Positions 7,364-15,537 of a stretch of 39,106 bases of DNA are shown piece by piece. The notes under the pieces are model-generated. The model was given only the letters and a program-made list of their open reading frames with translations, was not told where the DNA came from and did not search any database. The stretch lies in the NCBI GenBank assembly GCA_947166305.1, contig CAMVDV010000029.1, positions 1 through 39,106 on the forward strand, read 5' to 3'. Positions within the stretch are counted from its first letter, which is position 1. Every line of letters starts with the position of its first letter. Origin of the DNA: an uncultured Prevotellaceae bacterium. GTDB lineage: Bacteria > Bacteroidota > Bacteroidia > Bacteroidales > Bacteroidaceae. Made by a program: the position numbers and the translations under genes.

Positions 7364-7594
7364 CAGGCGAAGCGAAGAAAAGAAATATCGCTGGCAGACA
7401 GACAAAACAACAAATCAAACACAAGACAGCCTATGATGAAGTAACAGGAAAAGACTGGGAAGCCGGCGCACGAGGTGCGGCGCTCCCGCGGGACAAACAA
7501 CACTAATTCAAATCTATTAACACAGACGAAGAAGTGCGACTGAAGTCCCGTTCGCAGTCTTATCGATAACATGAGCTTTCTGCTCTTGTTCTCT

Positions 7595-7722
7595 CATTCT
7601 TGAATACCGCCAAACATTCGCTACATGAGAGCAAGCAGTTCAGAAGGTTCACGTCCGCTTGAGGGCGTGAACTGTTCTTGCTTGTTTATGTAGCATGGTC
7701 ACTTGGCGGTAACCAAAGAATG
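7595..7722 (+). promoter_or_regulatory. Long nested inverted repeat in the leader of the BspA-like gene
   Basis: Four stems nest in order: CATTCTTGAATACCGCCAA with TTGGCGGTAACCAAAGAATG (7595-7613 / 7703-7722), GCTACAT with ATGTAGC (7620-7626 / 7688-7694), GCAAGCAG with TTGCTTG (7631-7638 / 7678-7684), and GTTCACG with CGTGAAC (7647-7653 / 7666-7672). The result is one long interrupted hairpin of 128 bases ending 56 bases before the start codon. It has no terminator-like T run. It could be a structured 5' regulatory RNA, an independent small RNA, or a MITE-like palindromic element whose ends are the outer 19-20 bp stem. I recognise no named riboswitch. Confidence 0.65.
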
Positions 7723-7778
7723 AAAATAAGCATCCGAATGGTTTCACGCCTTTTTCGTTTCTTAAAACAAAGAAACAA

Positions 7779-10700
7779 ATGAAAACAAGATTTTTACTTA
7801 AAGTATGCTTGGCATGGATGCTCATGACTATAGTAACTGTTCAAGTGAGCCATGCACAATGGGCAAGTTTTCCGGAGGAACTTGAACTTAAGGTAGGAGA
7901 GACGAAAGCTGTTACAGTGGAATATGGAGGTGGATATACAGATCATACATTCGCCCCAAATAATTCCAATTATGCTATTGACGTTAAAATAAGTGGAAGG
8001 ACAGCATATGTTACCGGGCTTCGTGAAGGAACTGGTTATATTCAATTAAATGTATGGAGATGGTTGTCTGGTTCAACAGAAAAAGAATACGTTCATTTCC
8101 TTTGTTATGTAACCGTGACAAGCCCTCCTGGGATTCAGTTTGCCGATGCCAAGGTTAAAGCCCTCTGTGTCGCCAATTGGGACACGAATGGTGATGGCGG
8201 ACTGAGCGAGGCAGAAGCCGCCGCAGTCACAGATTTGGGTGAAGTATTCAACGGTAATAAAGAAATCACGTCCTTCAACGAACTGCAATATTTCACAGGA
8301 CTGACCAGCTTTGAATACCCATGTGGTTTCACCGATTGCACCAACCTGACATCCATCACCATTCCGAGCAGTGTAAAGAAAATCTATAGTGGATTCGAAG
8401 GATGTGGATTCACTTCCATCACAATTCCCAATAGCGTAACCGAAATCAGGCCTGTCTCATTCTGTGAATGCCACAACTTGAAATCTGTCACCATCGGTAG
8501 TGGCATGACGAACTACGAGTCCAATGTTTTCCAAGGCTGCAACAACCTAACTTCTATTGTGGTCGCTTCAGGTAACTCGAAGTACGATTCCCGTAATAAT
8601 TGTAACGCCGTAATCGAAACCGCTTCGAACACATTAATCGAGGGATGTAAGAATACCACCATCCCAAGCAGTGTGACCAATATAGGTGAATACGCTTTCG
8701 TGGATAAAGGTCTGACCTCTGTCACCATTCCCGAGAGTGTGACCAGCATTGACCACAGTGCCTTTGGCCAGAACTATGACTTGACAGATGTGTTTTGTTA
8801 TGCAAGAAATGTACCATCGACAAGCTGGGAGGTATTTGATGATGAAACAATCGCTTCTGCCACACTTCACGTCCCTGCATCATCAATACAACAATATCAG
8901 ACCACTGAGCCATGGAGTAAATTTGGGAGCATAGTATCTATTGATGGTGACGAGCCGGGTGATTCTGATACAGAATTAGTGACTATAGGTGAAGGAAACG
9001 TAGATGGCAGCTTTAATACGGTGCCATACAACAATTACTACAAGTATTCAACCACACAAATGCTGTACACACCAAGAGAAATCGGCAGAAGCGGCACAAT
9101 AAAGAGTATCGCCTTTAAGGTGGCAAATGCTACTTCTCACTCTACATCAGAGGTGAAAGTATATCTCGGGCACAAGTCAGACCTTTTCTCCGGAACAACC
9201 GATTATGTGAGCAGTAATTTGACTTTGGTTTACTCTGGTGCACCGACGTTAGGACGAGCCACAGGGTGGGAGAAGTTGGACTTCAACCAAGGAGAGTTTG
9301 AATACAATGGAACTGACAACCTCGTCGTTGTAGTAACAAGACAAGCATCAAGCTACACGAAATCGTTAACGTATGATTGCTATAGTGGTACAGGCTATGT
9401 TTTGTACCGCAGAAGCGACGAAGATACAAGCTGTGCAGATGTAACAAATACTTCGAAGGGATACTCAGACTATAACGAACGTCCTGTTGTCAAGTTGGAA
9501 CTTGAAGGAAATACTTCTGACGGGCCAGACACCGATATTTCACAGCTTGACAATATTATCTACCTTGAGAAGACCGAGTCGCTGGCTGGTAGTAATGTGA
9601 CATTGCCCTTCCAGATGAAGAACTCGGCGGCGATTCGCGGCTTCCAGTTCGACCTTTATCTGCCCGATGGCGTAACGGCGGTGAAGAACGCCAAGGGACG
9701 CATACAGGGTGCGCTCAGCAGCGGACGTCTGCCGGAGGACGATGAGCACACGCTGACCATACAGGAGCAGCCCGACGGCGCCATACGTTTCCTCTGCAAC
9801 TCACTCTACGACGAGACCTTCACCGGCTCGGACGGCGAGATTGCCACGCTGCAAATAAAGATTGCCGACAACATGGAGGACGGCGACTACCCCATCGTCA
9901 TTAAGAACATGAAGCTGACGGAAACAAACATCAGCAACTTCTATGAGACGGACTACCTGAAGAGCACGCTGAGCATCACGTCCTACATGCTTGGCGACGT
10001 GAACAGCGACACGATGATAGACATCCTGGACTACACGGGCGTGGCAAACCATATCGTGGGCATCGCACAGGACGTCTTCGTGGAGAAAGCTGCCGACGTG
10101 GACAACAGCGGCCAGATAGACGTGGCTGACTACACGGGCATTGCCAACCTCATCATGACGGGCAACGTCTATGGCACCAGCAACAACGTGAAGCCCGAGA
10201 GCGGTAGGCGGAAGGCTGCTGACTACGGGGACAACTACATCATTGTGCAAGACACATCGATGCCGATAACGGATGCCCGCGGCGCTGAGGTTGAGTTGTC
10301 CCTCTGCATGAAGAACTCGGCTCCCATCCGTGGCTTCCAGTTCGACATGTACCTGCCCGAGGGCTTCACGGTCGTGAAGAATGCCAAGGGACGCATCAGT
10401 GCATCGCTCACCCGTGCACGTTTGGCGGACGATGACGAGCATACGCTGACCGTACAGGAACAGGCCGACGGTGCCATCCGCTTCCTCTGCAGCTCGCTCT
10501 ACGACGAGACATTCAGCGGCTCGGACGGCGAGATTGCCACCGTGAAGGTCAAGATTGCCGAGAACATCGCTGCCGGCAACTACAGGATTCTGCTGAGGAA
10601 CATGAAGCTGACGGAGACGAACATCAGCAACTACTACGAAGCAGACAACGTGGAGAGCGTCTTCATCGTGGCGAGCGGCAACGGAATAGCCGAACTTGCC

Positions 10701-10913
10701 TTGCAGAACGTATCGATACAGGCACAGGGCGGAAGCATCACAGTGGAAGGTGCAGCCGACGGCACAGCCATCTCTGTCTATAGCTCAGACGGTATGTTGC
10801 AAGGCACGGCAGTTGCCGACAAGGGCATCGCCACGCTGAGCACTTCCCTGCAGGCCGGCTCCATCGCCTTCGTGAAGGTGGGCGAGAAGACCGTCAAGGT
10901 TCTGATGAAGTAA
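7779..10913 (+). CDS. Secreted BspA-type LRR protein with cohesin-like and dockerin-like modules
   Basis: The 1044-residue protein starts with a signal peptide (about 1-27). A beta-sandwich of Ig type follows (about 28-120), then an EF-hand-like loop DTNGDGGLSEAE (135-146), BspA-type leucine-rich repeats with ITIPSSV/SVTIPESV units (about 170-370), and a jelly-roll domain (about 395-580). Next come a cohesin-like domain with GFQFDLYLP at residue 621, a dockerin-like pair of calcium loops (GDVNSDTMIDILDY at 739 and DVDNSGQIDVADY at 773), and a second cohesin-like domain with GFQFDMYLP at 852. A C-terminal beta domain ending VKVGEKTVKVLMK resembles a T9SS signal. It is likely a cell-surface adhesin or scaffold; LRRs of this type bind host proteins in Tannerella BspA. 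The N-terminal part is distinctly more AT-rich than the rest, with a switch near residue 587, suggesting a mosaic origin. Confidence 0.8.
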   Translation: MKTRFLLKVCLAWMLMTIVTVQVSHAQWASFPEELELKVGETKAVTVEYGGGYTDHTFAPNNSNYAIDVKISGRTAYVTGLREGTGYIQLNVWRWLSGSTEKEYVHFLCYVTVTSPPGIQFADAKVKALCVANWDTNGDGGLSEAEAAAVTDLGEVFNGNKEITSFNELQYFTGLTSFEYPCGFTDCTNLTSITIPSSVKKIYSGFEGCGFTSITIPNSVTEIRPVSFCECHNLKSVTIGSGMTNYESNVFQGCNNLTSIVVASGNSKYDSRNNCNAVIETASNTLIEGCKNTTIPSSVTNIGEYAFVDKGLTSVTIPESVTSIDHSAFGQNYDLTDVFCYARNVPSTSWEVFDDETIASATLHVPASSIQQYQTTEPWSKFGSIVSIDGDEPGDSDTELVTIGEGNVDGSFNTVPYNNYYKYSTTQMLYTPREIGRSGTIKSIAFKVANATSHSTSEVKVYLGHKSDLFSGTTDYVSSNLTLVYSGAPTLGRATGWEKLDFNQGEFEYNGTDNLVVVVTRQASSYTKSLTYDCYSGTGYVLYRRSDEDTSCADVTNTSKGYSDYNERPVVKLELEGNTSDGPDTDISQLDNIIYLEKTESLAGSNVTLPFQMKNSAAIRGFQFDLYLPDGVTAVKNAKGRIQGALSSGRLPEDDEHTLTIQEQPDGAIRFLCNSLYDETFTGSDGEIATLQIKIADNMEDGDYPIVIKNMKLTETNISNFYETDYLKSTLSITSYMLGDVNSDTMIDILDYTGVANHIVGIAQDVFVEKAADVDNSGQIDVADYTGIANLIMTGNVYGTSNNVKPESGRRKAADYGDNYIIVQDTSMPITDARGAEVELSLCMKNSAPIRGFQFDMYLPEGFTVVKNAKGRISASLTRARLADDDEHTLTVQEQADGAIRFLCSSLYDETFSGSDGEIATVKVKIAENIAAGNYRILLRNMKLTETNISNYYEADNVESVFIVASGNGIAELALQNVSIQAQGGSITVEGAADGTAISVYSSDGMLQGTAVADKGIATLSTSLQAGSIAFVKVGEKTVKVLMK

Positions 10914-10937
10914 CTTGTCCCTTTTTGGGAAAACAAG

Positions 10938-10967
10938 GAGGATGTGTCATGGCACATCCTCTTTTTT
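10938..10967 (+). terminator. Rho-independent terminator after the BspA-like gene
   Basis: GAGGATGTG and CACATCCTC form a perfect 9-bp stem with a 6-base loop, followed directly by six T residues. It starts 25 bases after the stop codon. Confidence 0.9.
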
Positions 10968-11091
10968 GTTACCACGCGGCGGTACTGCTGCAGGAGCTAT
11001 TGCTTCTGCTTGCTGCCGCCCGTCTTTGCCTTTCCTCTAAAGAAAAATGAATTTCTTTATTGAAACTGGCTTGCATTTCGGGAAATTTATC

Positions 11092-11099
11092 TAACTTTG
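11092..11099 (+). promoter_or_regulatory. Putative -7 box for comF
   Basis: TAACTTTG at 11092-11099 with TTG about 20 bases upstream at 11071 fits the Bacteroidota consensus. The leader then contains a TATATATATATA run (about 11130-11142) directly upstream of the start codon at 11152. Confidence 0.6.
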
Positions 11100-11151
11100 C
11101 AGGAAGAAGGATGAGTGCCCTTATACATTATTATATATATATAGCGCGAAG

Positions 11152-11844
11152 ATGAACCTGCTGTCCGACCTGAAGGAACTGTTGCTGCCGAGGCTCTGCC
11201 CGGTGTGCGGGAAGCTGCTGATGCAGGGCGAGGACGTGGTGTGTGCCTTCTGTGCCATCGGGTTGCCGCGCTACAGGGTGGTCCGGCTCGAGGACAATCT
11301 GCTGCTGCGCATGGTGTGGGACAGGGCCGACGTGAAGCGTGCCACGACGTTCCTCATCTACAATCCGCACTCGCCCTACCATCGTCTGGTCATCGACTTC
11401 AAGTTCCACGGCATGAGCGACCTTGCCCGCAGGCTGGGCTACTGGGCAGCGATGGAGGCCGCCAAGCAGGGTTTCTGGGAGGAAGCTGATGCCTTGGTGC
11501 CTGTGCCGCTCACTTGGTGGCGACGCTTGAGACGCGGCTACAACCAGGCTGAAATGCTGGCCCGGGGCATGGCTGAGGTGACAGGACTGCCGGTGGTCAA
11601 CCTTGTGCGGCGCACCAAAAGCCGACAGTCGCAGACAAGGCTCAGCGGAGAACAGCGGAGGAAGAATGCCGAGGACATCTACCGGGCAGAGGTTCCCGAC
11701 GAGTGGCGAGGCAAGAGGCTGGTCGTCGTGGACGACGTGATGACGACAGGCTCCACCATCGCCGCCTGCGCTAAGGCACTGAACGAGGCCGACGAGAGTG
11801 CCAAGGTCAGCATCTTCCCGCTGGCCTTTGCCGGAGACTACTGA
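11152..11844 (+). CDS. comF: ComF family protein (phosphoribosyltransferase-like)
   Basis: The 230-residue protein has the ComF layout: an N-terminal zinc ribbon (CPVCG near residue 16 and CAFC near residue 34) and a C-terminal type I phosphoribosyltransferase fold with the PRPP-binding loop VVVDDVMTTGSTIAAC near residue 195. In Firmicutes and Gammaproteobacteria the family is needed for late steps of DNA uptake. In Bacteroidota it is widespread but its role is not established. The gene stands alone, transcribed from its own promoter and followed by the separate gdhA unit. Length and motifs are normal. Confidence 0.88.
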   Translation: MNLLSDLKELLLPRLCPVCGKLLMQGEDVVCAFCAIGLPRYRVVRLEDNLLLRMVWDRADVKRATTFLIYNPHSPYHRLVIDFKFHGMSDLARRLGYWAAMEAAKQGFWEEADALVPVPLTWWRRLRRGYNQAEMLARGMAEVTGLPVVNLVRRTKSRQSQTRLSGEQRRKNAEDIYRAEVPDEWRGKRLVVVDDVMTTGSTIAACAKALNEADESAKVSIFPLAFAGDY

Positions 11845-11962
11845 CTGCCTTCGCCGTCCGCCGGCTGTCTGCGGAATAGAGATGGGAAAAAGGTTATCAT
11901 AACATATATATGCGCCGCAAGTGACAAAATGCATCTATTTTATAACTTTTTCTTACAAAAAG

Positions 11963-11993
11963 TTGCAAGATTGTGCTTTTTGATGTACTTTTG
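11963..11993 (+). promoter_or_regulatory. Promoter of gdhA
   Basis: TACTTTTG at 11986-11993 is the -7 box, and TTGC at 11963-11966 lies 19 bases upstream. The leader to the ATG at 12043 is about 45 bases. The 198-base spacer from comF also holds a short ATATATAT run near 11904. Confidence 0.6.
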
Positions 11994-12042
11994 CACTCGG
12001 ATAACAAAGAATAACCATTAGTTTAACTAATCATTATTATCT

Positions 12043-13383
12043 ATGGACGCAAAGAAAGTCTTGGAAGACCTGAAGAGACGCTTCCCGGGTGAACCCGAGT
12101 ATCATCAGGCAGTAGAAGAGGTGCTGGGCACCATCGAAGAAGAGTACAACAAACACCCAGAGTTCGAGAAGGTGAACCTCATCGAACGTCTCTGCATCCC
12201 CGACCGCGTTTATCAGTTCCGCGTGACGTGGATGGACGACAAGGGACAGATTCAGACGAACATGGGTTATCGCATTCAGCACAACAATGCCATCGGTCCC
12301 TACAAGGGCGGCATCCGCTTCCACTCGAGCGTGAACCTGGGCATCCTCAAGTTCCTGGCTTTCGAACAGACGTTCAAGAACTCGCTCACCACGCTGCCTA
12401 TGGGCGGCGGCAAGGGCGGCTCCGACTTCTCTCCGCGCGGCAAGAGCAATGCCGAGGTGATGCGTTTCTGCCAAGCCTTCATGCTGGAGCTGACGCGCCA
12501 CATCGGTCCTGACACCGACGTGCCTGCTGGCGACATTGGCGTAGGCGGTCGTGAGGTTGGCTATATGTTCGGCATGTACAAGAAGCTGACACGCGAGTAC
12601 AGCGGCGTGCTGACGGGCAAGGGCCTCGAGTTCGGCGGCTCACTCATCCGTCCCGAGGCAACAGGCTATGGCACGGTCTATTTCTTGCGCGCCATGCTGA
12701 AGACAAAGGGCGACACCATCGAGGGCAAGAAGGTGCTCATCTCCGGTGCTGGCAACGTGGCTCAGTATGCTGCCGAGAAGGTATTGCAGCTGGGCGGCAA
12801 GGTGATGACAATGAGCGACTCTGACGGCTACATCTACGATCCCGACGGCATCGACCGCGAGAAGCTCGACTACATCATGGAGCTGAAGCAGGTCTATCGC
12901 GGACGCATCAAGGAATACGTCGACAAGTATCCCACGGCCAAGTACGTCGGCGACGGCGCTAAGCCTTGGTTCGAGAAGGCCGACATCGCCCTGCCCTGCG
13001 CCACGCAGAACGAGCTGAACGAGGAACAGGCAAAGGCTCTGGTTGCCAACGGCGTGATTGCTGTGGCCGAAGGTGCCAACATGCCGAGCACTCCCGGTGC
13101 CATCCGCGTGTTCCTGGATGCAAAGATTCTCTACTCTCCGGGCAAGGCATCGAATGCCGGCGGCGTGAGCGTCAGCGGTCTCGAGATGTCGCAGAACAGC
13201 GAGCGCCTCAGCTGGAGCGCAGAAGAAGTGGATGCCAAGCTACTTTGGATTATGGAGAACATCCACGAGAACTGCGTGAAGTACGGCACACAGCCCGACG
13301 GCTATGTCAACTACGTGAAGGGTGCCAACGTGGCTGGCTTCATGAAGGTTGCCAAAGCTATGATGGCGCAAGGCATCGTATAG
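12043..13383 (+). CDS. gdhA: NADP-specific glutamate dehydrogenase
   Basis: The 446-residue protein is a hexameric-type glutamate dehydrogenase that converts 2-oxoglutarate and ammonia to glutamate, the main ammonia-assimilation route in many Bacteroidales. The substrate domain contains the catalytic lysine in PMGGGKGGSDF and the conserved YKGGIRFHSSVN; the Rossmann domain contains GAGNVAQYAAEKV; and the C-terminal signature with NAGGVSVSGLEMSQN is intact. Length is typical. The gene is monocistronic, with its own promoter and a strong terminator at 13554-13590. The last 23 bases of coding sequence are repeated 66 bases downstream. Confidence 0.96.
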   Translation: MDAKKVLEDLKRRFPGEPEYHQAVEEVLGTIEEEYNKHPEFEKVNLIERLCIPDRVYQFRVTWMDDKGQIQTNMGYRIQHNNAIGPYKGGIRFHSSVNLGILKFLAFEQTFKNSLTTLPMGGGKGGSDFSPRGKSNAEVMRFCQAFMLELTRHIGPDTDVPAGDIGVGGREVGYMFGMYKKLTREYSGVLTGKGLEFGGSLIRPEATGYGTVYFLRAMLKTKGDTIEGKKVLISGAGNVAQYAAEKVLQLGGKVMTMSDSDGYIYDPDGIDREKLDYIMELKQVYRGRIKEYVDKYPTAKYVGDGAKPWFEKADIALPCATQNELNEEQAKALVANGVIAVAEGANMPSTPGAIRVFLDAKILYSPGKASNAGGVSVSGLEMSQNSERLSWSAEEVDAKLLWIMENIHENCVKYGTQPDGYVNYVKGANVAGFMKVAKAMMAQGIV

Positions 13384-13448
13384 CGGAAAGCTCGGCGAGC
13401 GAAGCGAAGCCAAGTACTTTTCGCGATGATGGCGCAAGGCATCGTATA
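13360..13448 (+). repeat. Duplicated 3' end of gdhA
   Basis: The 23 bases at 13360-13382 (ATGATGGCGCAAGGCATCGT, then ATA) recur exactly at 13426-13448. Between them lie 43 bases containing GCTCGGCGAGCGAAGCGAAG. The second copy would also end in TAA. This resembles either a tandem duplication or an insertion flanked by a long target duplication. Confidence 0.9.
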
Positions 13449-13449
13449 A

Positions 13450-13483
13450 AAGCCCCCTCCCCGCTCCCCCTTTGGGGGAGTGC
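13450..13483 (+). repeat. C-rich palindrome element, intergenic copy
   Basis: This 34-base stretch with core GCTCCCCCTTTGGGGGAG is identical to 27408-27441, which lies inside a glycosidase gene. It belongs to the same loose family as the 60-bp palindrome in the GH127 gene. A diverged inverted partner, CTCCCCTTTAGGAGGGAG, follows at about 13525-13542. Confidence 0.85.
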
Positions 13484-13553
13484 TCCACCAGCCACCGCCG
13501 CTTCCCTATTAAGCGAGATTGTGGCCTCCCCTTTAGGAGGGAGAAGAAAGAAA

Positions 13554-13590
13554 GAAGCCTCCGCAACAGTTGCGGGGGCTTCCTTTTTTT
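13554..13590 (+). terminator. Rho-independent terminator downstream of gdhA
   Basis: GAAGCCTCCGCAA (13554-13566) pairs with TTGCGGGGGCTTC (13570-13582), with one G-T wobble and a CAG loop, then CC-free T7 follows at 13584-13590 after a single C. Confidence 0.9.
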
Positions 13591-13677
13591 GAGGACGCTA
13601 AAGACCTGTGTTGATGTCAGCCGCAAGCACCCCGAAGGGGCATTTCATGCGGACACGAATATACAAACCCGCCGCGT

Positions 13678-13783
13678 GTAGGGACGCGCCGTGGCGCGTC
13701 CGCCCGCCGCGTTCGCCGCACCGCCGCCGCAAACACGGACGCAAACACGCCGCAAACGCGGACGCGCCACGGCGCGTCCCTAC
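13678..13783. repeat. REPIN-like inverted pair 2
   Basis: The unit GTAGGGACGCGCCGTGGCGC... at 13678-13702 faces its exact inverse at 13759-13783. The spacer is built from ACGGACGCAAACACGCCGC-like repeats, also present in pair 3. It lies in the 811-base convergent spacer between gdhA and the PAP2 gene. Confidence 0.9.
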
Positions 13784-13819
13784 AGGCGGTGGAGTGTCGG
13801 AATAAGCCTTTGCCAAACT

Positions 13820-13915
13820 ATCCACGTTTAGTTGCCAAACTATCCACGTGTAGTTTCCGATTTATCCACGTGTAGTTTCCGATTTATCCACGTGTGGATT
13901 TTGATTAATCCTCGT
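13820..13915. repeat. 22-bp tandem array D (5 units)
   Basis: ATCCACG (last copy ATCCTCG) begins at 13820, 13842, 13864, 13886 and 13908, exactly 22 bp apart. The remainder of the unit drifts between TAGTTGCCAAACT and TAGTTTCCGATTT. This is the inverse of the array at 29125-29350. Confidence 0.92.
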
Positions 13916-13942
13916 GTGGTTGATGGAAGACGAACCCGCAAT

Positions 13943-14063
13943 GTAGGGACGCGACGTGGCGCGTCCGCCCGCCGCGCCCGCCAAAAACCCGCCGCAAACA
14001 CGGACGCTGCAAACGCGGACGCAAACACGCCGCAAACACGGACGCGCCACGGCGCGTCCCTAC
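13943..14063. repeat. REPIN-like inverted pair 3
   Basis: A unit with one change (GTAGGGACGCGACGTGGCGC) at 13943-13967 faces an inverted copy at 14039-14063. The spacer shares AACACGGACGC and ACGCCGCAAAC segments with pair 2. Arrays D and E flank it. Confidence 0.9.
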
Positions 14064-14081
14064 AGGAAGTCTTGCCAAACT

Positions 14082-14155
14082 ATCCACGTGTGGATTCCGA
14101 TTTATCCACGTGTGGATTCCGATTTATCCACGTTTAGTTGCCAAACTAACCACGT
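14082..14155. repeat. 22-bp tandem array E (4 units)
   Basis: ATCCACG begins at 14082, 14104 and 14126, and AACCACG at 14148. The period is exactly 22 bp and the units match array D, so the block array-REPIN-array may have arisen by duplication. Confidence 0.9.
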
Positions 14156-14194
14156 GCGGTTGTGAAAATCCGTGCAAGGGGTGGCCTTTCGGCC

Positions 14195-15514
14195 TCAGAA
14201 CATTGCCTTCCAGGAGGAGCCAAAAATCCATCGGTTGGCAAGGAAACGTGTGCCGAAGGTGTGGAGATAATCCACGGAGAAACCCACCGTCTGGTTGCGG
14301 CTCTGCAGTATGTCCACCTCGATGCCTGCTCCTCCTGTGGGCCGAAGCTGCGGACTGATGCTGAGGAGCCTCTCGCCCATCTGCCTGCCTTTAGCCACTC
14401 GGCTGAAGGTGACACCCTCGTTGTAGCGCACGCCCCAAAGGGTTCGCACGCCCACGCGAGTGTCTCTCGACAGCGGCATCGACCAGCCGGCTGCCACGTT
14501 GCCGTGGTAGAGATGAATCTGCTCGCCCCATGCCGTGACGGCATTGCTGGGGAACTCCAGCTTGGCTTGCGACATCGTGCAGCGCGCTATGGCTGAGAGA
14601 AAGAGATGGTGCGTCAGGTACCATTCCGCCTCGAAGCCAGCCGTGATGGACGCACTGGAGCGAAGGCGCACGTCGGTCAGGTCGACGCCCTCGGCCGCTT
14701 CGGCAAAGTCGGCCACCAGCAGACTGCGTCCGTTGGTCTCCGAGCCCGTAATGAGGCGGAAGCCCGAAGGTTTGTTTTCCCAAGCCATCCGTTGTGCCAT
14801 CTCCGAAGCACTCGGCAGCATGGGGCGCACTCCCTTGCGGCCGAAGATGCGGTCGGTGAGGAAATAGGCCAGCTGTGTGCTGACCACACCGATGCCTGCA
14901 CCCATGATGACGTCGTTCACCCAGTGGGCATTATGACCGATGCGCAGCATCTGTGTGCCCGTGGCAGCCGTGTAGCCGCCGATGCTAATCCACGGACTGA
15001 TGTACCCGAACTCGCGGCTCAGCACCGTGGCACCCATGAAGGCGAGTGCCGAATGGAAGGAAGGCATACTGCTCGAGCCTTGCCCGTCGGGACGTTCCTC
15101 CGTCACGGTCCATCTGAGCGTCTGTGAAAGTCCCACGGTCAGCCCCAGCGCCATGCCGTTGGCCGTAATCATGCGGCGGGTCGTGCTGCGCGACTTCACT
15201 CCGCAAGCCTTCAGCACCCATGCCGCAGCCAAGGGCGTGGCAGCCACACCATAGTCTTCCCAGCGGTGGTTGTTGGGGCGGAAGGGGCCGGGAAGGTTGT
15301 TGAAACTGCGGTGGGTGAAAGTCTGGATGAGTCCGCGCAAAGGCAAGAAAGCCCCTTCGCGGTCGAACTTCATCTCCTCGCGGATGAGGCTGTCGGACGT
15401 GATGATTTGCTGAATGACGTGCAGAAGCGAGTCCTCGCTCTGCCCCATACATCGGGAGGAGAGGCAGAGAAGGAGCAACGGCAGGAACAGCTTTTTCAGT
15501 TGACCGCAAGCCAC
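14195..15514 (-). CDS. PAP2-family phosphatase with C-terminal outer-membrane-like domain
   Basis: The N-terminal half is a type 2 phosphatidic acid phosphatase with all three motifs: R-x6-RP (RWTVTEERP), PSFHSA in place of PSGH, and R-x5-H-x3-D (RIGHNAHWVND). Such enzymes dephosphorylate lipid phosphates, for example lipid A or undecaprenyl pyrophosphate, in the periplasm. The C-terminal 190 or so residues alternate hydrophobic and polar positions and end in an aromatic (KAMF), resembling a small beta-barrel or surface domain. The first in-frame ATG (15637) lies 100 bases inside prs. I prefer the GTG at 15514, 23 bases after the prs stop, which is followed by a normal signal peptide (QLKKLFLPLLLLCLSS). 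The gene is probably co-transcribed with prs. Confidence 0.75.
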   Translation of the reverse strand: MACGQLKKLFLPLLLLCLSSRCMGQSEDSLLHVIQQIITSDSLIREEMKFDREGAFLPLRGLIQTFTHRSFNNLPGPFRPNNHRWEDYGVAATPLAAAWVLKACGVKSRSTTRRMITANGMALGLTVGLSQTLRWTVTEERPDGQGSSSMPSFHSALAFMGATVLSREFGYISPWISIGGYTAATGTQMLRIGHNAHWVNDVIMGAGIGVVSTQLAYFLTDRIFGRKGVRPMLPSASEMAQRMAWENKPSGFRLITGSETNGRSLLVADFAEAAEGVDLTDVRLRSSASITAGFEAEWYLTHHLFLSAIARCTMSQAKLEFPSNAVTAWGEQIHLYHGNVAAGWSMPLSRDTRVGVRTLWGVRYNEGVTFSRVAKGRQMGERLLSISPQLRPTGGAGIEVDILQSRNQTVGFSVDYLHTFGTRFLANRWIFGSSWKAMF

Positions 15515-15537
15515 GGGAGGATGGGAATTGAGCGTAT

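Noticed and set aside
7571..7603. Ten-codon hydrophobic reading frame (MSFLLLFSHS) as a leader peptide before the nested hairpin
   Set aside because: Too short, with no run of a regulatory amino acid and no terminator/antiterminator pair.
9990..10170. Cellulosome component because of the dockerin-like module
   Set aside because: No cellulase, scaffoldin or partner enzyme with a dockerin is present; dockerin-like calcium loops are common in Bacteroidota surface proteins outside cellulosomes.
13605..14165. Multiple short ORFs on both strands between gdhA and the PAP2 gene
   Set aside because: All consist of REPIN and 22-bp repeat translation (RHGASL, ATARPYR, STCGFRFIHV peptides) without initiation signals or family resemblance.
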